Shown piece by piece: positions 47,397 to 57,995 of a DNA stretch of 64,000 nt (position 1 is its first letter; each line of letters opens with the position of its first letter). The position numbers and the translations under genes are program-made. The DNA is from Vandiemenella viatica (lineage: Eukaryota > Arthropoda > Insecta > Orthoptera > Morabidae), in assembly GCA_031002005.1 (NCBI GenBank), contig CM061920.1, positions 106,265,447 through 106,329,446 on the forward strand, read 5' to 3'. The notes under the pieces are model-generated. The model saw nothing but the letters and a program-made list of their open reading frames with translations, searched no databases and had not been told where the DNA came from.

Positions 47397-47404
47397 GTCT
47401 AAAA

Positions 47405-48415
47405 AAACAAAGGGTACAACCTTCCAATTAGCTTTCTAGTTTTCTTTCATAATCATACCCATTGTTTCGTTTTCCACGCCACTCGGAGGTTCCAAACGGA
47501 ATACTTATTCCACCGTCAAGAAGAGTTGCTCTGTGGCACTTACTCGTAAATACAAAACACATCACAGCACCTAGCTTTTCAAAGAAACATAGTTCTCATC
47601 ATCTCCATACAATATTGTATGGAAGTCGAAGTGCATGTATTTTCAACGGTGTTTGATTAGAGCATCATAAGTAAATCACGTTGCTTAACATGGTTGATAA
47701 AAGTTAACTGCAGAACTTACGCCAGCAGCAAGTCACAAACTAATTTTTTTCGAATTGGGTTGGTTTGGGGATGGAAGGATTAATTCGTGCTTCTGATCCA
47801 AGGAACATGAGTGGTAGCTCAAGATAGTCTGAGGATATATCGATGTTCTGACGGTGGTCATTGTTTTATTTGGCAAGGAAGCTAAATCGCTGCTTTGCTG
47901 ACATCATCCCCACAGTCAGCTTGATCGTTTCAGAGTGAATTCACCGAACTGCATTCAACCTTCGGTAATCTAACCCTTCCGTAGGACGTGGTGAAAACTG
48001 TTTTCGTTCGTAGCCAGTAACGTTTCTGGATAGTATTCCTCGTTGAAAATGTGGTCTCGTATAATACGCCAAGGGATTTTTAAAAACACTGAATCTCAAC
48101 GAATTTGAAGTAAACTCTCCAACAGTTTTGATTTTATAAAGTTTATAACCCTGTGGAGTCTAATGCGTCATTGGTTTTCTGTTTAGTCACAAAATGAACG
48201 AATGTTGTTTGCTCATTTATGAAAAGTTTTAATTATATTCAGCTAGTAAAGTTTTCATATTTCATCCTGTAAAAAATGTTCTGAGTTTTTTATCAGGTAA
48301 CAATGGTTTATCACAAGAACGTTTTTGAGTAATTACAACGATAGCATATCATTCACGTTGTGTACCTCATTTTTGATAACAATGTTGTATACCACTTTTA
48401 ATTTTTTTGCGTATG
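47405..48415. other. AT-rich stretch without recognised feature
   Basis: No recognisable ORF, repeat head or terminal repeat. Confidence 0.5.
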
Positions 48416-48623
48416 TCTTTACGCATCGTCAACGTCGAGGTAATTAGGAAAGGACTTAGGGCAAGAAACGGGAAGGAATTTGACCATGGCCTTTTATAAG
48501 GAAACATCCCGACATTCGCCTGGAGTGATTTGGGAAAACCATGGAAAACCAAAATCTGAATGCCCGGACGGGAATTCGAACCCACGTCCCCCCGAATGTG
48601 AGGCCAGAGCGTTACCGCTGTGT
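48416..48623 (-). repeat. SINE-A copy
   Basis: Minus-strand copy: B box GGGTTCGAATTCCCGTCC at about 48585-48568, body ATTTTGGTTTTCCATGGTTT and 3' end TTGACGATGCGTAAAG. The head's A-box side is cut short after AGCGGTAACGC. Confidence 0.85.
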
Positions 48624-51066
48624 ACGGTGCTCTCTGAATCTTAAATCTAGCCTCCGCTCAGAAACTCTGCTCATAACTTAAAATTCACGTAATTATAATG
48701 AGAACGCTCAGATATCATTAACTTTCAGGATGATAATCTTTTTCTTTTCGAAAAATCTTATTTCATTCGTGAAATAGCAATAGGAAAAAATAGTTTCATT
48801 GGTTTTGGAAGGAGGCATTACCGGTAAACTAACAATACAGGTACTTCAAATTTGTTTGTTTCTGCAGGGTTCTATGCATTAAAAGTGGAAGCGTTGCATA
48901 CATCGGAGAGGGTTAGGATGTGATGTTCCGGGGAAGTATATTCGTATGTTCTTACGACTTGGTGACAGATTTTCCGCCTGTTCCTCCTACTTCTGGATCT
49001 CCAATTTCAAGAATCTGAACCACGGACAGAAAGGTTGCCAACTTATTTTTTCAAAAAAGCAATTTATCTTTGGAAGAGGAAAATAAAAGTATGAAATGAA
49101 AACGTGTATTTTTAAATTTAGATGTTTATTGTCTTAACGCCATATTTTTTCTTCCTTATTTCTTTTTAAGTGTTATTACTAGTACCACATCCTAGGTCTA
49201 GATTTATAAATAAATGATCAACTCGTTTTTAATCAAGTCTAAGGCTACTTTGTTTATCTTTTACCCACTATTTTACATTTATCACTCTTTCTGTGAAAGC
49301 TTACATGGCGGGAACAGGAACAGGTCAAACAGTTAGTTATCCCTATATTGTATAAATTGTCACATATCTTTCAAGTATACATACAAGTGTGCGTCTTTGA
49401 AAAAATCAATTCATGTGAATGCGTTTCGATTTGTCACAAGCACTAACATCTCGTTTGGAAATTAATTCCATTCCATGAATTGTACAAATACCAGAAATAA
49501 ATAATTTCAGCCTAATTGATGGTTAGAGTAAAGTATACCGACCAAAAATAAAGTATGATACGTTATCATAAAGTATGGTTGGCAAACCAACTTATAGCGT
49601 ACTGGTCGCACAGGAAGCCGAAACTTTCAAGGCGAACGACTTGAGCTCTGATTTACCAGGTCACTCCAGAGATGTAAGGCAATGGCCTTTAAAACAAATG
49701 TTTGGTATCATTTACTAGATCTAGAGGGAGTGGAAATTCTGCGTGGAAATGATTGCTGGGCCGACAGAATGAAGCTGGGTCGGAAGTCAAGAGGGAAAAC
49801 TAGTTAACAGAGATAGGTTTACGCAAGGCATAAGATACCAATGAGATCTGGGGGGATATTTTGCTAGTGTGTGGACTGTAAGAGGGTAATAATAATATAG
49901 TAAACGAAACTTCATTTCAGTTATAGTGGCTTGGAGGGGTTTCCTGTGTAAGTGGTGAGGGCAGGGCTGGAATAAATTATAGAGGGAGGTGCTGAAAAAT
50001 TTAACTAATTCAGAGAGTTTAAGGTAAAAATGAATATGAACCATACGTACGGATTTTAGAAAAATGACTATCGGGTCATAAGTTCCATTGTAAATACAAT
50101 GATTATGTCACAAACTATATTAATGAAAGGAGAAGTCAGAGTTACAGTGTCGCCCTCTCCGTGTTTTTCAAGGTTAGGAATACATTTTAATGTGGAATCC
50201 AAATCTAGGAAAATAATTCTTTTTAAGCTATTGACCGACAAAAATAACTTATTTACTTATTTTTGAAGTATTTTGCTGTTTCTGTAAATTCTTGGACATG
50301 CGCATATAGTGTATCACTAATAGGAGAAGACAGGACCAGCACATTAGTTACCGAAAGGCACCATAACCAGAAGCCAGACTAACAGTGATACAGGAAAAAC
50401 TCTTTCCATTGCTCCGACAGAGCGGCTCATGTTCGTTCTGGGAAGTGAAATTTGGGATTGCTTACTGTTTGCGAAACTGTTAAATATTCATCTTTAGTTT
50501 ATGCTCATAAATGCTAAGTCCTGTCGCTGGATGTATGGGTCACGGTGAAGGTCTTTCGTGTATGCTACCTGTGAACACACTTCACTATTTTCCAAACAAT
50601 GACAAAAAACTAACTGCTCACTATTCTTCTTTTAGACTTTTGTCCTGTCAGAGCGATTGCGTTTAGTATGTTTTAGAAACAACTTGGGGTCAAAAGACAT
50701 TACACCAATGCGTTAATGGTTTCGGCTAACCTAAGCTAGAGTTTAAATTTGTAACCACGTTACGGCATGTTACAATAAAAAAAGGTATTTTACGTAACAG
50801 TTTATTATTTATCGCATGACATCGCAACAATTAATCATAGCGATTGAAAGAGAATACATAACCAGTAATTGACACAGAGGAATTCCGGGTACACCTACCT
50901 TCCTTAGATATTCTGCTGCGGACGGTGTAGCATCAGTGAAGTCCTTTATTTGTCTCATATATTCTTAAATGACGCTGTGTAATACTATGTTCCTCCGGCT
51001 GCTCGGAGGCTGTATTCACAAACGGCATTCCATCTGGCGTATCCACTTGATAGTAGATTTAGCTTT
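48624..51066. other. AT-rich stretch without recognised gene
   Basis: Near 49575-49690 GGTTGGCAAACCAACTTATAG and AAGGCGAACGACTTGAGC loosely resemble a tRNA-derived SINE. No coding motif seen; the 85-codon minus ORF at 49787-50044 has no recognised domain. Confidence 0.4.
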
Positions 51067-51074
51067 GTCTAGAC

Positions 51075-51485
51075 CAGTGTTTCCCAACGTGGGGCCCACG
51101 CCCCACAAGGGGGCAATTTGGTTTTTTTAGGGGTGTAATTTAGAAATTGACTTGATACAACTTTACCGCTTTCTCTTCGGGTTATATAAATGCAATGCTA
51201 GATATAGGTACAAAATATAGCAAAAAATCAAATTCTTAAAAGGATCACACTAAATTGCCATAATAAATCTTTAATAAAAATCTTTTGAATTTGAATTCTA
51301 GTATTTCATTATATGTTTTTTAATTTTACTTGCTGTGTTTTATGACAATATTAAAGTGTTTTCTTTCAAAAGCCATCCTATATGAGTTTCTTTAATAACA
51401 AATATTTTTTTATTAAAAATTATTTATGGGAGGCAAAAAAAATGTTAAAAGTGGGACATGACCCAAAAAAGGTTGGGAAACACTG
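51075..51485. mobile_element. Short hAT element (411 bp) with palindromic 8-bp target duplication
   Basis: Left end CAGTGTTTCCCAACGTGGGG; right end, inward on the other strand, CAGTGTTTCCCAACCTTTTT, 14 identical terminal bases. Flanking GTCTAGAC at 51067-51074 and 51486-51493 is identical and fits the NTCTAGAN target preference known for Charlie-type hAT elements. The interior is AT-rich with no transposase. Confidence 0.93.
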
Positions 51486-51493
51486 GTCTAGAC

Positions 51494-52584
51494 TCCTCTC
51501 ACGCTGTAAGGCGCATGGTGGTGCTTCGACGATTCTGTGTTAAAATTGTATTTCTTTCACGCGTCGAGTAACTATATCGTAAGAATTAATCGCACGACTA
51601 TGCAATGTGAACTGCTTTGCAGTAGCAGACACAAAGCAATGAGCGACAAAATAAGTTCGGCATCACGCCAACAAAACTTGCCGGGTGTAAGGTCCTGAAA
51701 GTTATTTCAGATCCATAGTATTTATAGAAAGCGTTCCCAGTTTTCAGTTCTTAAATGGGATGATAAACTTCGGTACTAAAAAGCACGAAGCGATCAACTG
51801 AGCGCTTACAATAGTGAGAACTACAACGTTAATTGTAAAAATATATTAAACAGCAAAAAAAAGTGTAGTATTCCTCTACTGAAGATAAAAGGTTAACGGT
51901 TTTCAATAGATAATCAAGGCGACTGAATCTCCATTGAATGGAAGCTGATGAGAAATTCTGTGTGCATGAATGTAAATACTACAGCGTTGCCGGAACAAAC
52001 TGAGTTCTCTCCGCTCTTATAACTCAGTAAAACGTAGGTAGCAAAAAAATTCAGGTTCAGCGGAATATATACAACGGTTCCCGGTGCCCAGCGTGGCGAT
52101 GATCTTGGTTACGGATTTTAAGCGATTTTTTGAATTCGCCTACGTCAGTGGGTGTAGAATCCCCACTCTCCATCTCAAAAACAGCAAACAGAAAAACACG
52201 AACCACAACAGACAAAGCTTTCACTGTTCGCAGACAGATGCGGACAGTCGTTACACACTGCCACGACGTCCCAGTTATCTAATGCAGCTTTCTTCATTAC
52301 AAGAGAGGTATGACGCAATCTGGTAACGCAACACCAGGAATCATTCTACAAACATCTTCCCACGTGGAGGAATCAGTCTCGGATGACATAAAACATAACA
52401 GAAATGCCGTCTTCTCTTTGATATTAAACAACATACGTGAATGTCGCAAATCCAGTATCTGGTGACAAATTAGCAGAATAATAGGTAATTCACCAGTATC
52501 TCCTGGAAAAACCCTTAATCATGCAGCTAAATATAAAGTGTAACGTAATTTCCATGTGGCATAAGTTTTCAGCGAGAAAAAATC
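51494..52584. other. Stretch without firm feature
   Basis: An 80-codon plus ORF (52084-52326) has no recognised domain. TTACGGATTTTAAGCGATTT near 52108 weakly resembles the third SINE-like repeat at 43.9 kb. Confidence 0.35.
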
Positions 52585-53375
52585 AGTATGCTACGATTTA
52601 CTGATGACATTGTCTTGTTAGCAGAGAAGGCTGAGGATATTGAGAAGTTACTGAATGGCATGAACAAAATACCGAAGGAAGATTTTGGACTGATATAAAT
52701 CAAAGCAAGACAAAAGTTATGAAATGTATCAGAAATTATACCAATACTAGTAGATTAAATATAAAAATAGGATCGAATGCAATAGGTGAAGTAAACGAAT
52801 TATGTTACTTGGGAAGTAAAATTACAACCGATGGCCGAAATGATGTTAAAAGCAGAATAGCTCTAGCAAAAACAGCCTTCATGAAAAAGAGAAACCTTTT
52901 AGTTTCAAATATTGATATAAGAATTAGAAAGAACTTCTTAAAACTCTTTGCGTGGAGCACAGCTCTTTATGGTAGCGAAATATGGACTTTAGGAATACCG
53001 AAAATAAAGAAAATTGAAGCATTTGAAATGTGGTGCTACAGAAGAATGCTGAAAATTAAGTGGACAAAGTAAGAAATAAAAGATTTTTGGAAATGATGGG
53101 TGAGAAAAGAAGTTTGTTGAAGAAGCTTACGGAAAGAAGAGACAGGCTGGTAGGTCATATTTTGAGACATGCTGGATTGGTTAATTTGTTAGTGGAGGGA
53201 ACAGTCGAAGGTAAGAACTGTAGAGGAAGACAGAGATTGGAATATATGAAACAGATAATTGAGGACGTGTGCTGTAAGGGGTATGTAGAAATGAAGAGGT
53301 TAGCACAGGATAGGAAAAGATGGAGGATTGCATCAAACCAGTCGAAAGACTGACGACAGCAAAAAAATAAAACAA
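52585..53375 (+). mobile_element. RTE-type LINE, longest fragment, with RT active-site box and shared 4-bp deletion
   Basis: Begins inside the RT domain: LRFTDDIVLLAEKAEDIEKL near 52588-52650 holds the F-T-D-D version of the catalytic xxDD box (usually FADD in the family). After one frameshift comes KTKVMKCIRN-like sequence, then IGEVNELCYLGSKITTDGR, WSTALYGSEIW, IEAFEMWCYRRML and KIKWTK. A second frameshift leads to DKVRNKRFLEMM, LVGHILRHAGL, EGTVEGKNCRGRQRLEYM and IASNQSKD with a stop near 53353. An A-rich 3' tail follows (53360-53380). The second frameshift is a 4-base loss at 53058-53072, identical to that at 41.53 kb. In the live element this protein would cut the target and copy the RNA by target-primed reverse transcription; here it is broken and 5'-truncated. 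Confidence 0.9.
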
Positions 53376-55004
53376 AAAAAACGTATATCTATTCGTTGTT
53401 ACGAATGTTGTTACTTTAAAATGTATAACATAAGACAGGAGAATGGTGAAGAGAGTGCTGAAAATGTACAACGCATATGTTGATGATAGGGCTTGGAAGG
53501 ATAATGGTCGAAGAATTTGGAATAGTGCATGGATGGGAAAAGATGACCATGACCACAAGCTGGCACTCTATTTTCTTTTGTAGGTAAGGATGTCAGGGAT
53601 TGGAACAATTTTCCAAGTGATGAATAATTTACCAAAAAAGCTGAAAGAATTTTAAATATAAATTCTTGTCAGAAAAGTAGATGAGGGAGGAATTTAACAC
53701 TCAAATTGTATAAATAAAAAAGGCGTAATTGGATAACTGGGTGAATTGTCACCGGAGTTTGTGCTCCATCGTAAATAAATTAACAATAATAACCCTTCTG
53801 GGAAGTCAATATTTTCACGGTACGGATAAACTAACACACTAAGATTTTCTTTACCTACATTAATTTTCACATATGTATAATGAAACAATAAACAGTATAG
53901 CATTAATCATTTTTAATGCTTCAACTCCATTTACTCCTTCGTTACTCTGTTGTAAGCACTATGATTTTTCTACCTGTTTAGGACCAATGAAATTAACTCA
54001 GAAAGACGTTAAGTTACTTGCTATCATTATTAAGGTTATATTTCCTTCACATTTTGATGCTATTCTTCACATTCATCTTAGTTGACTTTTATTATATGTC
54101 AAAGTGACTGCACTCTCGCTCCGTGAACTGTGATAGATCATGTATTCTCCTTGTGACTACTGGCTCATGTGGCCTCCCAATTATTAAAAGAGGCATACAT
54201 ACGTCTTTAGTTTCATTTACCTTCAGATTCTCTTCTAAAGTCACATACCTAATCATGCGAAACCACGAACATCGTTATAATCAATTTCTCGCCACTGCCA
54301 GGTGGTTCAAGGTAACCTTACCTACAGATCATTACGAGGAAGCGCTGGGAGAGAGAAAGACAGATTGTTGTGGTTGAATTTCGAAGCTAGGGTATCGATT
54401 GTAGCGGATGTCAACCAATTTCTGGAAGATCTACTTTTTGGTTGGATAATACGAAGTAGACTTCGCTGATAGCTCTAAACCTTTCTATGGAGCCTGCAAG
54501 GGCCGAATGCAGTGTGGTTAGCCAATGTCACCCAAACCCTGCTGAGACGACGCCACGGGCTGTTGGCGTCTGGAAAGTCTGTTACAATTACGTCGTAGCA
54601 ATCGCCAGCAGGTTCAGGCGTGGTGTATGATGTTTCCATACTATGCCTGTAGCATTATCTTGCGTAGTACCGCGTCGACTTTTCGACCGTTGATTATGGA
54701 AATTAAATCCCATCAGTTTCATTTAATTTGTTATATTACTCGAAAAATATTTTCCTTGTAATTATGAATTTTTAGTTGCACTGTTAGTGTTAAAATTTCT
54801 TAAGCTTTGTTTACGACGCAAAGTTATTTTTATAGCTCTTTCAGGTGAGGCAGACTTTAGTTAAATGAACATAATCTTCAATAAAGATTTTCGTTGCTAT
54901 TAGCTCTCAATACCCACTTATCAGCAAATAGTAACAGGTACCTCAATTATTCCATTATTAGCTTCCATCAGATGTACCTTACCTGCCTTTGCTTTCCTTT
55001 TTTT
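53376..55004. other. Stretch without firm feature
   Basis: At about 53585-53635 the plus frame DVRDWNNF recalls the C-terminus of some LINE proteins, but no supporting context was found. A GC-richer piece at 54490-54640 is unexplained. Confidence 0.35.
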
Positions 55005-55050
55005 AGTGGTTTTACACCTCGTCTACCTCGAGGTCATTACAGGCTGCAAA
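55005..55050 (-). repeat. SINE-A 3'-end fragment
   Basis: TTTTACACCTCGTCTACCTC and GAGGTCATTACAGGC match only the last 45 bases of the SINE on the minus strand, just before a full copy in the same orientation, so it looks like a partial tandem duplication. Confidence 0.6.
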
Positions 55051-55069
55051 AAACTTATTTTTTACTTAT

Positions 55070-55296
55070 GACTTTACACCTCGTGGACGGCTAAGGTCAT
55101 TAGAGGCGGGATGGGACCGGGGGCAAGGAACGGGAAGGAATTCGGCCATGGCCTTTTTGAAGGAAGCATCCTGGCATTCGCCTGGAGTGATTTTGGGAAA
55201 CCATGGTAAACCCAAATATGGATGCCTCGACGGGGATTCGAACCGCCGTCCTCCCGAATGTGAGGCCAGAGTGCTAACCACTCACCCACCACGATC
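55070..55296 (-). repeat. SINE-A copy (well preserved)
   Basis: Minus-strand copy reading GTGGTGGGTGAGTGGTTAGC (head), GGTTCGAATCCCCGTCG (B box, about 55248-55232), TGGGTTTACCATGGTTTCCC and 3' CCACGAGGTGTAAAGTC. Confidence 0.88.
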
Positions 55297-56185
55297 GGTC
55301 GCAAAGAACTAAGGGCAAGAAACGGGACAGATACTTCATCTATGCATGAATGCGTACTAATAACTGAAAACGCTATCGCTCGGTGTAATTGTTTTTGGTG
55401 GATCCGGTAAGTTTCATACGTGTCACGTGAATCGTTCTCAAGGCAAGATCAAATATTTTACTAAACAGAATCCTTGTTAAAGATAACTCAACATCCACTA
55501 GTGGCAGAAACTGCATGGATCCGCAACCTAAAACAAATAACACTGACAAATCAGCCTGTGGTAACATCTGCAGCGATTATCGGCCTTTCGCAATGGTGAT
55601 GACGGTCATTTCACCTCCTAATCAACTTAATCATCTCTACTAAAACTGTTAGTAAAAATGCTTAAATTGAAAGCACTGCGCAGAAAATGAACGAGTGACG
55701 ATCATTAAGTCGTTATTAAATCCACATCACTGTCATGGCCAAAGTCTCACTTATTAACAACGTTTATTACGAATTATTCGTTTAGAAATATTGAACTAAC
55801 GTACTTTGTTTCAAAAATGCGATGTTACATGATTTTTCCGCAGATATTAACAAACCGCAAAATAGTATTGATAAGTATATCGAGCTATTTAGATTAGTTA
55901 AGCCTTGTATCCGCGAGTGGAATAGGATTGGCAGCAATGGTTCTTGTATGATTCTCTTCTTAAAATTTGTGCCTTTCACATTGAGTTCTCTTATTTCTGT
56001 AAACGTTCCAACCACTAGGTTTCTTGTTACTTTGGAGTGATAACCCCGTTTCAAGTGTTGTCTATTATCTAACTAATATATTTCTGGGCGTCATATCAAA
56101 TTATTTGATAAATTTTGTATTACAGATAATTTCTGATTGGTGTCTTCAGGCTTAACAGATGGTTCAATCATAGGGATATGGCATG
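55297..56185. other. AT-rich stretch without recognised feature
   Basis: Short ORFs on both strands overlap one another (55782-56054 minus, 55822-56040 plus). No motifs recognised. Confidence 0.45.
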
Positions 56186-56258
56186 AGGCGCCTATGTGCT
56201 ATTGTGAGGAACCATCCCAGCATTCGCCTGGAGTGATCTGGCAAAACCAAATACGCTT
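56186..56258 (-). repeat. SINE-A body fragment
   Basis: GAGGAACCATCCCAGCATTC with GCCTGGAGTGATCTGGC matches about 70 bases of the SINE body on the minus strand; both ends are missing. Confidence 0.65.
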
Positions 56259-56404
56259 CTTTCTTGGACGAGACATGACCAACAGCACAATTCTGGTGTT
56301 ATGGGTAGCTCTTGTTCTCCAACAGCATCCTAGTGAGATCTCATGTACGGATTATGACAAAGGGCGCCATATTGCCCCTGTGCATAAAGATGGATTCTAC
56401 TGGG

Positions 56405-56695
56405 GAAATTAGTATTTTTTTATTTATTTTTTTACGCCTGAAATGTCTGGGTTCGTTATGCCGAGAAAACATTTTTTTAATGGCATGAGATGAAAGATTT
56501 AATTATTAACAAAAAAAGTTGTTTTAACATTTTTTTAATTGCAAAAAAACATGCTAAAAATTTAAATGACACCCTCTAATTACAAAAAGGGAAATGTTAC
56601 ATTCATAAACTAAAACACAAAAAAATACAAGTTGTTTAACATTACATCAAAAAAAATGGACTCAGCCAGCAAATGTAATGCTTTTAATTCTTAAA
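56405..56695. other. Homopolymer-rich AT tract
   Basis: Repeated T and A runs (TTTTTTTATTTATTTTTTT, ACATTTTTTTAA occurring more than once). No element recognised. Confidence 0.5.
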
Positions 56696-56699
56696 TTGT

Positions 56700-57330
56700 T
56701 CCCGGCTAGCGTCGATCAGTTCAATAGTGTTTCACTGCCAAGAAAATGGGGCTAAAAGACTCAAATTAAATTGTGACTTATCAGTTTCGTCGAGACGGTG
56801 GCTGCATGCTACAAACTGGAGCGGTCTCCTTCGAAACAGACGTTCCTTGGAACGTTTCCCACACGTAGAAAAACAATCACGACAGCACTATGCCGTGACA
56901 AAACGTGGCGTCCACGTTGTTGTCCACACGCACACACCAGACGTGCGTGGTCTTCCGGGATCCACCCGGTAATCCAGTATACACCACACGTGCGTACAGT
57001 GCGGGATCTTAACCCGAAGTGTCTCTCGCTACTGCATGTCCACTCACCCCCTCCCGGCTCCCGGGGGCGGGGGTCCTCTATACCTGGGTCCAACTGACAA
57101 AGGATTTAGCCACGCTGTCAACCTGCCGCCTCGCTGGAATTCCACACTCCGCCGTCTCACAAAACCGGCTGAGCGAAATATATTGAGAGGCGACAAAATA
57201 TTGAAAACTGCAGAGGCTGGACGTTACATAGCCCCAAACCACTGGCTGAAGTCTTTCTTGACGAAGAAAACTGAAAGTCCGTGGTTTTATGTCCCAAAAA
57301 TTTGCACTTCAGTTCTCAGTTAACGGTTTT
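56700..57330. other. GC-rich island, unassigned
   Basis: About 600 bases of clearly higher GC and CpG content between very AT-rich flanks, including GGCTCCCGGGGGCGGGGG-like sequence near 57056-57072. Overlapping ORFs on both strands (99 codons plus at 56798, 94 codons minus at 56809, 95 codons plus at 57036) show no recognised domains and cannot all be real. It may be part of an unrecognised retroelement (LTR or leader) or a host CpG region. Confidence 0.35.
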
Positions 57331-57707
57331 TAAAAACAAATCTTTTGCTTAATCTAATGATTTTATATATTACAACATACATTTTCTGTTATCAACACTA
57401 ACCTCTGGCTGAGTCTATGAACTAATCAATTACAACATACAATTGTTATTATTATTATTTAAAAAAGTAATATTAACACAAAAATTCTCGCAAACCTTTA
57501 TAGTGTGCTATCTAAATTTGCACCCGTGCTAGAGAAACTTTGATGATCAAAAATTATTATTATTATTATTTTTTTAAAGTATTGACAAAACAAATAAAAT
57601 CTTCATCTCATGCGAGAAAAACATGATTTTACGTTAATTCCCACAGTTGAAACAAACGAAACTTTTCTGCTAAACCTATTCCCATTTACATGAAAACTAT
57701 AGGACTA
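57331..57707. other. AT-rich flank of the Helitron
   Basis: Contains two (TTA)n runs (about 57446-57462 and 57556-57572). No coding content. The base immediately beside the Helitron 3' terminus gives the T expected on the element's strand. Confidence 0.5.
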
Positions 57708-57995
57708 CTAGCTGACCCGGTCACGCGTTGCTGTGACTTACTAATTATAGTACGTTGGATTAATGTTATTCTAAACTTCCTGAAGTAGTCAAATTAATAT
57801 TCACTAATAAATACAAAAACATTGTAGTCGATTTAGAAATTCAAATGTAATTGGTAAAGAGTTACGGAGAGTTAAAATTAAGGACAAACGATGATAAAAA
57901 AATTTAATTTACATTTTATTACAAATTACTTAATTGAAATTATATAAAAATTGATATTTATATTTAAAAAATCTTTATTTATTTATTTATATAAA

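Noticed and set aside
53585..53640. LINE C-terminus suggested by DVRDWNNF
   Set aside because: Too short, with no supporting motifs on either side.
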